A stretch of 64,000 bases of DNA from Thiotrichales bacterium 19S3-11 (GCA_021713295.1 JAKJJU010000002.1:1-64000), one strand, 5' to 3'. Numbered from the stretch's first letter, positions 9,253 to 17,345 are shown. Numbers and translations are program-made. Notes: generated by a model not told the origin, from the sequence alone.

Positions 9253-9286
9253 TTAAATATAAACTAACTTTGGGGTTGCTTATAAA

Positions 9287-9775
9287 ATGATTACAAGAAT
9301 AATAAAAAATAAACTACTCAAAGGCTTACTTAGCTTAAGCCTTATCTTACCGTCAATTAGCCACGCAAATACCAATAGCCTTTCTTTGTATGATATTATC
9401 AATATTAGAGAGACGATTAATATTTTTCCTCTAGCGATTGTTGACTTTGGCCTTGGTGATGTTGACATTAAGCATTGCGGTAAATCATTATTAAAGACTG
9501 GTAAAACTATTTACTACGGCACATGCCCAAAGCTTATTGATAATACCCACTTTGATGTCTCTTTTACTAAAACAAAGGTAAGCTGTCATATTACAGTTGA
9601 TAACCAAAATGCAGCGATTAAACAAATTGACTGTCAAAATAACACCGTGACTTCTTATATCGTCTCTAATCAGCAATCAGTATTACCAAGCCATCAAAGC
9701 ATTGTCTTTTTATGCCAACAAACGAACAGTCAAACTAATGCATGCCCTTGGGTTATAGAAAAAAATAATTCATAA
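9287..9775 (+). CDS. Secreted cysteine-rich small protein, unknown function
   Basis: This 162-aa protein has a clear Sec signal peptide: a basic start (MITRIIKNKLLK), a hydrophobic core, and likely cleavage after SHA near residue 27. The mature part has six cysteines (HCG, TCP, SCH, DCQ, LCQ, ACP), suggesting disulfides in the periplasm or outside the cell. No family is recognised. It is transcribed away from the 927-aa gene. Its stop codon lies inside a hairpin that looks like a bidirectional terminator. Confidence 0.7.
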   Translation: MITRIIKNKLLKGLLSLSLILPSISHANTNSLSLYDIINIRETINIFPLAIVDFGLGDVDIKHCGKSLLKTGKTIYYGTCPKLIDNTHFDVSFTKTKVSCHITVDNQNAAIKQIDCQNNTVTSYIVSNQQSVLPSHQSIVFLCQQTNSQTNACPWVIEKNNS

Positions 9776-9800
9776 TATACTGTATTATGAATATATTTTA
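9768..9800. terminator. AT-rich bidirectional terminator
   Basis: ATTCATAATA and its exact complement TATTATGAAT (9768-9777, 9783-9792) flank a 5-base loop. On the plus side ATATTTT follows; on the minus side the hairpin leads into a long U-run (the A-run at about 9759-9765). It ends the secreted-protein gene and the convergent HTH gene. Confidence 0.6.
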
Positions 9801-9815
9801 ATAAAAACGTAATCA

Positions 9816-9840
9816 ATCGCGTCTCTGCATGGTTTTTATT
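9816..9840. repeat. 25-bp repeat, copy A
   Basis: ATCGCGTCTCT, 4 variable bases, then GGTTTTTATT. It matches 10245-10269 at 23 of 25 bases. It ends exactly at the first base of the stop codon of the minus-strand HTH gene. Confidence 0.7.
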
Positions 9841-10148
9841 TAACTTGCATTTTGCTGAAGGGTTTGCGCCACAATATCTGGATTTCTATCAATTACAGTT
9901 AGATAAGCTCTAGTTGCACTATCCGGCCGACTAATTCTTTGCTCCCACTTTTGTAGTGTTCTTAATTTAAAGCCATAACGTTCACAAAACTCACTACGTG
10001 TAATATTTAATTTCTGTCTAATCTTCTTCACATCTATCTCATCTGCAATAAAAATTTTATGCTCTTTTGCAGGCTTTACTTTTTTCTGTGCAATTTCAAC
10101 AGCTTCTTTTGCACTTTTTAGTAAACTTTTCTTAAAATTAATATCCAT
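9840..10148 (-). CDS. HTH antitoxin-like regulator (HigA/NadS type), orphan
   Basis: The 102-aa protein has an N-terminal helical segment followed by an Xre-type helix-turn-helix near residues 45-90 (IRQKLNITRSEFCERYGF...LQKWEQ..SRPD). This pattern is typical of NadS/HigA antitoxins. No toxin gene is adjacent: the neighbour upstream is an unrelated anchored protein. It may be an orphan antitoxin or a solitary regulator. The start is at the ATG at 10148 with a GGGG site; a GTG lies three codons earlier. Confidence 0.8.
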   Translation of the reverse strand: MDINFKKSLLKSAKEAVEIAQKKVKPAKEHKIFIADEIDVKKIRQKLNITRSEFCERYGFKLRTLQKWEQRISRPDSATRAYLTVIDRNPDIVAQTLQQNAS

Positions 10149-10182
10149 CCTAATCACCCCTTTTCTTTATGAGCATTTTATA

Positions 10183-10238
10183 TTTAAAATACCCAATTTT
10201 GGTAAAATATCAACCCAACATGGGTATTTGACATATAC
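10183..10238. promoter_or_regulatory. Likely operator of the HTH gene
   Basis: Two inverted repeats lie upstream of the HTH gene: TACCC-AATTTT-GGTA at about 10188-10203, and ACCC-AACAT-GGGT at about 10213-10225. They share the ACCC/GGGT half-site. This is the layout expected for autorepression by the HTH protein. Confidence 0.45.
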
Positions 10239-10244
10239 AGATAA

Positions 10245-10269
10245 ATCGCGTCTCTACAGGGTTTTTATT
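10245..10269. repeat. 25-bp repeat, copy B
   Basis: Second copy of the 9816-9840 repeat, in the same orientation, overlapping the stop codon of the next minus-strand gene (10268). Confidence 0.7.
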
Positions 10270-10720
10270 ATTTATGACTCAATAACTCATTATTCTGTTT
10301 AATCAAAACCTTAATATTTGCGTTTAATAATGCAATTTCATCCATTATTTGATTTTGTTGTTGTAATAATAAATTTTGCTGCTGCGCTGCTTTTATTTGT
10401 AAATACATAATAGCAATTTCACTATCAGGCATTGAAGAAAGTTTTGATGTTACTTTTTTAAATAACTGACTTACATCATGATTAAAATCATTAACTTGTT
10501 TAACAAATAAATCACTTGGTTTTTCTAATAACCGACTAACCGGTTTTATCTCAACTTTAGGCGCAACGTTTGTAGCTTCTGTAGATGCCATTTGCTCATT
10601 TAAACTTGACTGACTTTCCCCTGATAATAAAATTTTTGGTTGTGGCGGTTGGTTTAGTGCCCAAAGTGTAGATGTCACCATAATAAATAAACAAAATAAT
10701 GCTACTAGTAATCGCTTCAT
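10268..10720 (-). CDS. Small inner-membrane-anchored coiled-coil protein
   Basis: This 150-aa protein starts MKRLLVALFCLFIMVTSTLWAL, a signal peptide or signal anchor. A low-complexity linker follows, then a C-terminal coiled coil rich in Gln, Leu and Asn (roughly residues 105-148). No family is recognised. It is probably periplasmic and anchored at its N terminus. The ATG at 10720 has a GGGATGG site; a TTG three codons upstream is also possible. It lies just downstream of queA on the same strand and may be co-transcribed with it. Confidence 0.6.
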   Translation of the reverse strand: MKRLLVALFCLFIMVTSTLWALNQPPQPKILLSGESQSSLNEQMASTEATNVAPKVEIKPVSRLLEKPSDLFVKQVNDFNHDVSQLFKKVTSKLSSMPDSEIAIMYLQIKAAQQQNLLLQQQNQIMDEIALLNANIKVLIKQNNELLSHK

Positions 10721-10740
10721 TTCAAACAAACCATCCCTAT

Positions 10741-11784
10741 TTATAAAATAAGCATAGCATCACCATAACTGAAAAATCGGTATCGCTCAAGAATTGCATG
10801 GGCATAAGCACGCTTTATTTGATCCGTACTTGCAAAGGCACTAACTAACATAATTAAAGTTGATTTTGGCAGATGAAAATTTGTAATCATCTGATCAACA
10901 ACATGAAATTTTTTACCTGGGTATAAAAATATATCTGTCTCACCAACAAAAGGCTTAATCTTTCCAGATAAAGCAGCAGTCTCTAAAGAGCGCACCGTTG
11001 TTGTTCCGACAGCGATTACTTTATTACCCCGTGCTTTAGTCTCTATAATTTTTTGACAAATTTCATCCGATACGTCAATCACTTCGCTATGCATTTGATG
11101 TGATGATATATTATCTACTTTTACCGGTTGAAATGTTCCAGAACCAACATGTAATGTAATGTATGCTGTTTCAACACCTTTTTTAGTTAACGCCCCTAAT
11201 AATTCATCGGTAAAATGAAGCCCTGCCGTTGGTGCGGCTACAGAGCCCAAAGGCTGACTATAAACCGTCTGATAACGCTCAATATCAATTTTTTGATCGT
11301 CTCGCTGCATATACGGTGGCAAAGGCATATGGCCAAATTGTTCCATGATCTGCCAAATTGTTTGACTATTCTCCGTTGGCATTAACTCTAGTTTAAATAA
11401 CGTACCCCCATGATGGCCTAACATTTTAAACTTTGTTTGTTCATCCAGATAAATGCATTCACCCGCTTTTGGTTTTCTTGAAACTCGCAAATGAGATAGA
11501 ATCGTTTGATTATCTAAAATACGTTCAATCAATAATTCAACTTTACCACCGGTTTGCTTCTGAGCAAATAATCTTGCCGACATTACTTTAGAATTATTAA
11601 AAACCAGTAAATCACCTGAATTAATAAATGATGGTAAGTCATAAAAATATTTATCTTGGATTTCATTAGCTAAACCTAGATTGCGATTTAACACCAAAAG
11701 CCTACTGTGGTCTCGCTTATCAGTTGGGTACTGTGCAATTAATTCTTGAGGCAACTCATAATTAAAATCATCTGTCTTTATCAT
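10741..11784 (-). CDS. queA: S-adenosylmethionine:tRNA ribosyltransferase-isomerase (QueA)
   Basis: QueA transfers and isomerises the ribosyl part of SAM onto preQ1 in tRNA, making epoxyqueuosine. The 347-aa product has the family start (DFNYELPQELIAQYP), RLLVLNR, GDLLVFNNSKV, the central AAPTAGLHFT motif, and the C-terminal FHLPKSTLIMLVSAFA. Length is typical. Its start overlaps the ubiI stop (TAATG), indicating translational coupling within a ubiH-ubiI-queA operon. tgt does not follow here. Confidence 0.96.
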   Translation of the reverse strand: MIKTDDFNYELPQELIAQYPTDKRDHSRLLVLNRNLGLANEIQDKYFYDLPSFINSGDLLVFNNSKVMSARLFAQKQTGGKVELLIERILDNQTILSHLRVSRKPKAGECIYLDEQTKFKMLGHHGGTLFKLELMPTENSQTIWQIMEQFGHMPLPPYMQRDDQKIDIERYQTVYSQPLGSVAAPTAGLHFTDELLGALTKKGVETAYITLHVGSGTFQPVKVDNISSHQMHSEVIDVSDEICQKIIETKARGNKVIAVGTTTVRSLETAALSGKIKPFVGETDIFLYPGKKFHVVDQMITNFHLPKSTLIMLVSAFASTDQIKRAYAHAILERYRFFSYGDAMLIL

Positions 11785-12980
11785 TACATTAGACCTTTTT
11801 TGCCCATAGCTTGCGTCATAAAAAACCGTTTTAATAACGCTTGTCTATCTACAAAAGAAAGTCCTTTTCCTCTTAAAAATCCTAAAATTTTTGATTCATT
11901 CGTAAAGCCAGTTTTGAATGCCGTCATCATCCAAATCAACAATTGGTTATGCCAACGCCTTTCTCGTTCATATTGCTTTAAGGTTGAAAGCTCACTTAAA
12001 CTTCTTCCTTTTCGATGAGCAGCTGCTAGTACATCAATTAATGAGCTAGCATCTCTAAAACCAAGGTTAACACCTTGACCAGCTAACGGATGTATCACAT
12101 GCGCAGCATCACCAATTAAGACAACACCATCTTTAACGTATTGATCAACATGCTGCTCAACCAAAGGAAATTTGACACGTTGGGACTGAACACTACATTG
12201 CCCATAATGATAATTAAATGCATTAGATAACTGTTCATTAAAGCTTGCTTCATCTAATTCAATTAAGCGAGTTGCCTCATTTTCGCTTGTACTCCATACA
12301 ATCGAACAGCGAAACGGATCAGTTAATGGCAAAAACGCCAAAGGCCCTGTTGATAAAAAGCGCTGAGTTGCGCAACTTTTATGAGACTTCTCAATCTCAA
12401 TTTCTGCAACAAGCGCATGTTGTTTATATGGCCTTTTTTTAAGTGCAAAATCAAATTGATTTCGTAACCATGATCCAGCACCATCGGCACCAACTAATAG
12501 CTCAGACTCAATCAAACTACCATCGGATAATTGCAATTGCCACAGATGATTGTTACGAATTAAACTTTCAACCGTATAAGGGGCATAAAGCGCAGCATTT
12601 TTACTCACCAAACCTTGCCATAGTGTTTTTACAATTACACGGTTCTCTATAATAAAGCCCAACTCACGTTCTGCAATTTCGAGCGCATCCATCTTAATTT
12701 GACCAGAACTACCCTGATCAAAAACATACATCTGGTTAAATGGCGCGATGTCATGCTCATAAATTGCCTGCCAAACACCTAACTTATCTAATAGCTGCTC
12801 TGAAAAACGATTAATCGCACTAACTCTTAAATCTTTCTTATTATCAGAAAAATCTAGTTTGGGTTGATTTCGTTCAATAACTGCAACATTAATACCTTGA
12901 TCAATTAAGCCTTTGGCTAAGGTTAAACCAACCATACCACCACCTAGAATAACTACTTGGTGCTTTTTTATATTTCCCAT
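11784..12980 (-). CDS. ubiI: FAD-dependent ubiquinone biosynthesis hydroxylase (UbiI/VisC family)
   Basis: This is a 398-aa flavoprotein monooxygenase for aromatic-ring hydroxylation in ubiquinone synthesis. Visible motifs: the N-terminal GxGxxG (GGGMVGLTLA), the NADPH/FAD motif VGADGAGSWLR near residue 160, and GDAAHVIHPLAGQGVNLGFRD near 290, diagnostic of the UbiH/UbiF/UbiI group. The position after ubiH matches the ubiH-visC order of other Gammaproteobacteria. Which ring carbon it hydroxylates cannot be read from sequence, so the symbol is tentative. It overlaps ubiH by 13 bases and queA by a few. Confidence 0.88.
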   Translation of the reverse strand: MGNIKKHQVVILGGGMVGLTLAKGLIDQGINVAVIERNQPKLDFSDNKKDLRVSAINRFSEQLLDKLGVWQAIYEHDIAPFNQMYVFDQGSSGQIKMDALEIAERELGFIIENRVIVKTLWQGLVSKNAALYAPYTVESLIRNNHLWQLQLSDGSLIESELLVGADGAGSWLRNQFDFALKKRPYKQHALVAEIEIEKSHKSCATQRFLSTGPLAFLPLTDPFRCSIVWSTSENEATRLIELDEASFNEQLSNAFNYHYGQCSVQSQRVKFPLVEQHVDQYVKDGVVLIGDAAHVIHPLAGQGVNLGFRDASSLIDVLAAAHRKGRSLSELSTLKQYERERRWHNQLLIWMMTAFKTGFTNESKILGFLRGKGLSFVDRQALLKRFFMTQAMGKKGLM

Positions 12981-14221
12981 TGGTGAACCCTTTGTTTTGC
13001 AAGTGTTGGCAATTGAATCATATCTCCCATCATCAGCCGATTAATTAAAGATTTTCCTATTGGTAAACGATCGGTTAGATGGAGTCCCAAACTACGCGAA
13101 AGTTTCATTGCTCGAATATTATTAGAAAAAAAGTTAACGAGTTGATTGCTTACCCAAATCGTTTGTTTGTGATCTTTAACCCTACTTTTTTCAAAAGCTT
13201 CTAATAATTGACGATTATCACTACCAATGCCAAAACAATTAACTAAATCTGCAAAAACGGCGATATCGCGCAGGCATAAATTAAATCCTTGCCCTGCCAC
13301 TGGATGCAAGAAATGTGCTGCATTACCAAATAATAAAACATTATTCGAAAATAATTGATTAGCGACCATTAAATGTAATGGAAATATATCGCGTTTACCA
13401 ACTTTAATAAATTTTCCAAGACGATAACCAAATAGGTTTTGTAAATAGTCACAAAGTCCCTCATCGGTCATTGCCTCAACTTCATTTTTCCTGCCTTTTG
13501 CAAACGTGAAAACACAAGCACTACGGTTACCGGTCATTGGTAACATAGCAACAATTCCATCATCATAAAAACGCTCATAAGCATAATTTTGATGTGAGCG
13601 CTTAAGCTCTATATTGCAAACTAAGGCATACGATTGATAGTCAGTATGCTCAACTTCAATACCTAATTGATTACGTATCGCTGATCTTGCACCATCACAA
13701 GCAATGACTAGATTTGCTGATACGTTCTGTCTTAGCTTATTATTTATAAGTATTATCTGATTGGTTGAAGTATCTAATGAAAGGATTTCAGCTGGAGCCA
13801 TAAGCTGAATCCTATCTTCTTTTAACAGCTGTTGGTGCATCGCTGCATACAGTTGAGGAAATGCACAAATTGCACCAAGGCATGGTTTGTGAACTTTTTT
13901 ATGATCCAATACCACACGCCCTAGCAGGCCTTTATTAGAGACATGTACTTTATGAATTGGTTCACAATGCGGACTTAACTTCTCCCATAAACCCAATCCT
14001 TTCAAGATACATAATGCATTATAGGCTAATGCCATAGCTCGCGCATCAAAACTATCTAAAGCCATATCGCTTAAATCAACTCGATCAATTAGCATAATCG
14101 ACTCAACGTAGGGGGCAATTGCAAGCGCTAATGCTTGGCCGACTAAACCTCCACCAACAATAGCAACGTCCACCTTAGATTCTTCAGAAATTATATAGTC
14201 AGTATCATTCATTTGTTTCAT
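12968..14221 (-). CDS. ubiH: 2-octaprenyl-6-methoxyphenol hydroxylase (UbiH family)
   Basis: This is a 417-aa FAD monooxygenase of the ubiquinone pathway. It has VAIVGGGLVGQALA at the N terminus, the HVSNKGLLGRVVLD segment typical of UbiH, ACDGARSAIRNQ near residue 175, and GNAAHFLHPVAGQGFNLCLRD near 295. In the last motif Asn replaces the usual first Asp of the GDAAH box, as in some UbiH proteins. It lies between ygfB (18-base gap) and ubiI (13-base overlap). The ribosome site is weak, and a second ATG lies three codons in. Confidence 0.9.
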   Translation of the reverse strand: MKQMNDTDYIISEESKVDVAIVGGGLVGQALALAIAPYVESIMLIDRVDLSDMALDSFDARAMALAYNALCILKGLGLWEKLSPHCEPIHKVHVSNKGLLGRVVLDHKKVHKPCLGAICAFPQLYAAMHQQLLKEDRIQLMAPAEILSLDTSTNQIILINNKLRQNVSANLVIACDGARSAIRNQLGIEVEHTDYQSYALVCNIELKRSHQNYAYERFYDDGIVAMLPMTGNRSACVFTFAKGRKNEVEAMTDEGLCDYLQNLFGYRLGKFIKVGKRDIFPLHLMVANQLFSNNVLLFGNAAHFLHPVAGQGFNLCLRDIAVFADLVNCFGIGSDNRQLLEAFEKSRVKDHKQTIWVSNQLVNFFSNNIRAMKLSRSLGLHLTDRLPIGKSLINRLMMGDMIQLPTLAKQRVHQWEI

Positions 14222-14239
14222 TTTTATAGTTTAACATCA

Positions 14240-14845
14240 TTAATCATCGGTTAAATTCGGTGCATTATCGGCTGATTTTTGCTTCGATTGATTTAAAGCA
14301 CTCAATTCAGCATGCAATAGTAATGCAGCAACTTTTGCATACTCTACCAATTCATTATAAGCTTTCTCTGAATCCTCATCACCTTCTTCTTCTTCATCAT
14401 ATTGCAAAGCAGACATTTTAGATAAATCAGTAATTGCTTCTTTAATTTCTTGGCTATGCTCTTTCTGAAAGGAAAACCCCATTAAACCTAAGCCAGATAA
14501 AAAACCTTGGCACCACATAGCAAGTGCATCAATTCTTTGATGAAAGCTGGTTGTATCTTGAGGTAATAATAATTCCAAATCAAAAAAACCACTTTGATAT
14601 TGATTTTTTGTTGCTTCAAATACTTCTGCAAGTACCATTAACGCATTTTCGGCCATGACATCACCCTCTTCAACAAACGTGGTTAACATTGAATCAACCC
14701 AAGCGCTAATTCTTACATCAGCACCACCACTGAAAAGAGCACATAAAAGTCCATGAGACTCAGCAACTTCTGTCATTGCTTTTAAGTTTTTCAATGCTTT
14801 AGCTACTTCATCAAACTCTGGCATTGCTACTTCTTTGTTAGACAT
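14240..14845 (-). CDS. ygfB: YgfB/UPF0149 family protein
   Basis: This 201-aa acidic helical protein has the UPF0149 pattern: ESHGLLCALFSGG near residue 35, LPQD, and MWCQGFLSGLG in the middle, then a conserved C-terminal helix. It sits immediately upstream of ubiH, as in E. coli and Pseudomonas. In Pseudomonas YgfB is a regulator, but the role here is unknown. I start at the ATG at 14845; a GTG four codons upstream and an ATG (MPEF) eight codons downstream are alternatives. Confidence 0.88.
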   Translation of the reverse strand: MSNKEVAMPEFDEVAKALKNLKAMTEVAESHGLLCALFSGGADVRISAWVDSMLTTFVEEGDVMAENALMVLAEVFEATKNQYQSGFFDLELLLPQDTTSFHQRIDALAMWCQGFLSGLGLMGFSFQKEHSQEIKEAITDLSKMSALQYDEEEEGDEDSEKAYNELVEYAKVAALLLHAELSALNQSKQKSADNAPNLTDD

Positions 14846-14951
14846 AACTTTATTCACATATAACTATTAATATGCCTATCCTACCACTTTGTTAGTAATT
14901 TGATAAATTAAAATGCAAGTATTTTTTTAAACTATTTTATTCCTGCATTAC

Positions 14952-14981
14952 TTGCCTTTTAGGGTATATTTAGCATATAGT
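14952..14981 (+). promoter_or_regulatory. Promoter of 6S RNA
   Basis: TTGCCT (14952-14957), an 18-base spacer and TATAGT (14976-14981), placing the start near 14988, exactly where the closing stem of 6S RNA begins. Confidence 0.7.
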
Positions 14982-14988
14982 TCTTATT

Positions 14989-15184
14989 AAGAAGTTTGCT
15001 GCCTGGATTGTGCGCCAGTCTCTACAGTCTTGAGCCGATGCTTATATTTATGGGAGCTTAATTGAATGCGGGAGTGCAAGCTCGTTTATTATCGAGAAGC
15101 CCAATGCATGCATGTAGCACCCACCTGGTTCTTGAGGGTTCAAGAGCCTTGTGGACAGCGGCAAATTCGGGTAGCTAACTTCTT
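14989..15184 (+). ncRNA. ssrS: 6S RNA
   Basis: 6S RNA binds sigma-70 RNA polymerase and lowers transcription in stationary phase. The ~196-nt RNA is closed by AAGAAGTT at the 5' end pairing with AACTTCTT at the 3' end. It carries conserved blocks: GCCAGTC..GAGCCGAT in the 5' half, CGAGAAGCCC in the 3' half, and CACCTGGTTCTTGAGGGTTCAAG matching the E. coli 3' arm. Location directly upstream of fau is the classic gammaproteobacterial arrangement. A T-rich stretch follows. Confidence 0.93.
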
Positions 15185-15218
15185 TAAAATTTTTTCAACT
15201 TATGAGTAAATCACATCA

Positions 15219-15800
15219 ATGGATGACAAACTAACAATTCGTAAGCATATTCGCCAAAAGCGCCAACAATTAGAAACGTTTGAACGATTTCAACTGAATG
15301 AACATTTACTAAAACATGCACTTGAAATTATTGATAAAGTACAACCGAAATCTATCGCTATTTACTTCCCCAATGATGGTGAAGCTGACTTGTGCAATCT
15401 AGTTGAATACGCCAGCTTCAAGGCAATTAATTTATATTTACCTGTTGTACATCCACTGATTAAACGAGGCCTTTGGTTTGCTTGTTATAATCAAAGTGAA
15501 ATGCTTTATAGTAACCGCTATAATATCTATGAGCCTTATTTTAACGTAAATGCCATCAAAGCTCCTTGGGAAATGGATTTGGTTTTCATGCCATTAGTTG
15601 CATTTGACTTAAATGGTAACCGTATCGGCATGGGCGCGGGTTTCTATGATTACAGTTTTCAATTTAAGCCAATGATTCATAAGCCAACCCTAATTGGCTG
15701 TGCTTATGAATTTCAACAAATCAATCATTGCCCAAGCGATCATTGGGATATGCCTGTTGATGGTATATTAACCGATTTAAAAGTTCGTATGATGAATTAA
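15219..15800 (+). CDS. fau: 5-formyltetrahydrofolate cyclo-ligase (YgfA)
   Basis: It converts 5-formyl-THF to 5,10-methenyl-THF using ATP. The 193-aa product has the N-terminal basic helix (IRKHIRQKRQ), AIYFPNDGEADL, and the signature GNRIGMGAGFYDYSF near residues 138-152, ending with DHWDMPVDGILTD. It is co-transcribed or coupled with 6S RNA, as in other Gammaproteobacteria. It may also influence persister formation, as reported for E. coli YgfA. Confidence 0.95.
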   Translation: MDDKLTIRKHIRQKRQQLETFERFQLNEHLLKHALEIIDKVQPKSIAIYFPNDGEADLCNLVEYASFKAINLYLPVVHPLIKRGLWFACYNQSEMLYSNRYNIYEPYFNVNAIKAPWEMDLVFMPLVAFDLNGNRIGMGAGFYDYSFQFKPMIHKPTLIGCAYEFQQINHCPSDHWDMPVDGILTDLKVRMMN

Positions 15801-15892
15801 AAACGATTAATATTTCATTTTAAACAATTTTAAATACACTAAATTTCAATCTTTTTTTAAAATAGATAGGGTTAACTGATTTCAATAGCCAC

Positions 15893-15921
15893 TTGACTTT
15901 ACAGCATACAATAGCTAAAGT
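15893..15921 (+). promoter_or_regulatory. Promoter of the first inositol-kinase-like gene
   Basis: TTGACT (15893-15898), a 17-base spacer and TAAAGT (15916-15921). It lies 100 bases upstream of the ATG and would produce a leader containing the G6/C6 hairpin. Confidence 0.5.
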
Positions 15922-15938
15922 ATGGAATAGTAAGATGA

Positions 15939-16021
15939 GGGGGGAAAGTAATAAGCTGCTTAGATTTAGTTCCCCCCATATTCGATAAACAATGTTCAAT
16001 ATAATTGATAAATTAGGGGGG
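15939..16021 (+). promoter_or_regulatory. G6/C6/G6 leader able to form alternative hairpins over the ribosome site
   Basis: A GGGGGGAA tract (15939-15946) can pair with TTCCCCCC (15970-15977). A second G6 run (about 16016-16021) is the ribosome-binding site of the following ATG, and could instead pair with the same C6 tract. The two pairings exclude each other, so the leader could switch translation. The tracts are seen directly; switching is inferred. Confidence 0.45.
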
Positions 16022-16027
16022 CCTAAA

Positions 16028-17275
16028 ATGTACGAAGAAACTCAGGAGCTTAAAGCAGGTGCAGGTCACGGTGGACTGAAACTAGAAAAGATTGATGGTA
16101 AAAAAGCTGTAAGCAAAGTAACTAGCAAAGCTGAAGCACTTGCATATGCCGAATTAAACTGTACTAGAAATCCTATTGACACTATCTTTCCACAATGTTT
16201 CCAAATTACGTTTACCGATAAAGAAGGTCAAACACAGAACTTTAACGTATCTAAAATACATCAAGACATCAAAAATTTATCTTTTAATAAAAATGATAAT
16301 GATTTAAAATATGTCACTAAAAGCTTTAAAGCTTCAACAAGTCTCTTTAAAGCTTCAAAAAGTCTCAACGACCCTATGAAAGATATGTTTAATCTAATGT
16401 CGAAGCTTAAGGAGCTCCCGCAAGAGGCTAAAGTTACTATCAAACTAGAATTTCTAACACATAGAAGTCAACAAGGTCTAAAAATTCCAAACCTTGATGT
16501 GAAAATTGGTCAAGATACCCGCTTTAAAGAGCAAGAAGCAAGAACTTATGCAGATGAGAAGTCCAAGAATAGATTTACAGCTAATCAAATGGACATAAAT
16601 GAAAAGAGCGCTCGCTTTGGTGGTCTAAAGCATTCACAAGTTGCTAATAATCCAGATAAGATTAAAAGACAGTTTGAATACATTAATAGCTATACTGTTG
16701 TAAAAGAATACTTTCAGCAACTTGATATACGTGATTTAAAGAGCTTAAAAGAGCAACTAGACAATCATATAACTCATATCAGTACAAAGGAAATTGCAAT
16801 GGTCGGCTCAAGCCTATTTTATTTTGGTAATCAAGTTCGTTTAATAGACCCTGCACACCCTATGTCTCTAATTAACGAGTCAGGCATAAGTAAAACTGAT
16901 GCACATAGAAACAAATATACAGATAACCTGATCCTAGCCATTAACGAACAAATTTCAATTATAGATGATGTCATAAACAAAAACAATAACAATAACAATA
17001 ACAATAACAATAACAATAACAATAACAATAACAATAACAATAACAATAACAATAACAATAACAATAACAATAACAATAACAATAACAATAACAATAACAA
17101 TAACAATACTAATGCTTCATTGTCATCAAGTGAAGTTCCTAGGACAACACTCAGTGAAGTACTCAAGAGACGGCAAGAAAAAAAGATAGGCCAAACACCA
17201 AACCCATTTGCTAAAGAATCTATTGAAAAACGTGAACCTACTACAGAACCTACTAAAAAACCTAATGGGCCTTAA
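16028..17275 (+). CDS. Inositol polyphosphate kinase-like protein with poly-Asn tract
   Basis: The 415-aa protein shows the motif order of the inositol polyphosphate kinase family (IPMK/IP3K/IP6K fold): AGHGGL near residue 12, Lys30 with Glu36...Tyr40 (EALAYAEL), FPQCFQI near 54, the catalytic D157-x-K159-x-G161 after a Pro, SARFGG near 194, and SSLFYFGNQVRLID-P-AH at 261-277, matching the family SSLL...V.xIDFAH metal-binding segment. The start is the ATG at 16028, behind a GGGGGG site; the paralogue at 17485 also begins MYEE. A run of 42 Asn (residues ~319-360) separates the kinase from a basic tail. No signal peptide. Kinase assignment is by motif; substrate and secretion into a host are inference. 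Confidence 0.7.
   Translation: MYEETQELKAGAGHGGLKLEKIDGKKAVSKVTSKAEALAYAELNCTRNPIDTIFPQCFQITFTDKEGQTQNFNVSKIHQDIKNLSFNKNDNDLKYVTKSFKASTSLFKASKSLNDPMKDMFNLMSKLKELPQEAKVTIKLEFLTHRSQQGLKIPNLDVKIGQDTRFKEQEARTYADEKSKNRFTANQMDINEKSARFGGLKHSQVANNPDKIKRQFEYINSYTVVKEYFQQLDIRDLKSLKEQLDNHITHISTKEIAMVGSSLFYFGNQVRLIDPAHPMSLINESGISKTDAHRNKYTDNLILAINEQISIIDDVINKNNNNNNNNNNNNNNNNNNNNNNNNNNNNNNNNNNNNNNNNNNTNASLSSSEVPRTTLSEVLKRRQEKKIGQTPNPFAKESIEKREPTTEPTKKPNGP
16982..17107 (+). repeat. (AACAAT)21 hexanucleotide repeat coding 42 Asn
   Basis: Twenty-one uninterrupted AACAAT units give 42 consecutive Asn codons. Such a perfect tract is prone to slippage; each unit adds two residues without a frameshift. Confidence 0.95.
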
Positions 17276-17315
17276 GATGCATTAGAAATACGCACATAAG
17301 TAACCAATCTATTTG

Positions 17316-17345
17316 AGCTAATTGAGTTATCTAATTCAATTAGCT
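17316..17345 (+). terminator. Hairpin between the two inositol-kinase-like genes
   Basis: AGCTAATTGA and TCAATTAGCT are exact complements around a 10-base loop. No U-run follows, so it may be an mRNA end stabiliser or weak terminator rather than a standard intrinsic terminator. Confidence 0.35.

Noticed and set aside
10741-15800. Horizontal transfer of the ubiH-fau block
   Set aside because: The gene order is the standard gammaproteobacterial one, with no repeats, tRNA or integrase nearby.
15809-15820. TTAATAT motif resembling the Legionella PmrA box
   Set aside because: The match is short and AT-rich, the second half-site is absent, and it lies about 80 bases upstream of the predicted -35.
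16982-17107. Short regular repeats that could suggest a CRISPR array
   Set aside because: The units are 6 bp with no spacers and lie within a reading frame. No cas genes are present.
16831-17166. Minus-strand open frame with a long poly-Leu run
   Set aside because: It is the antisense reading of the AACAAT repeat inside the IPK-like gene. It has no ribosome site and exists only because the repeat has no stop codons in that frame.
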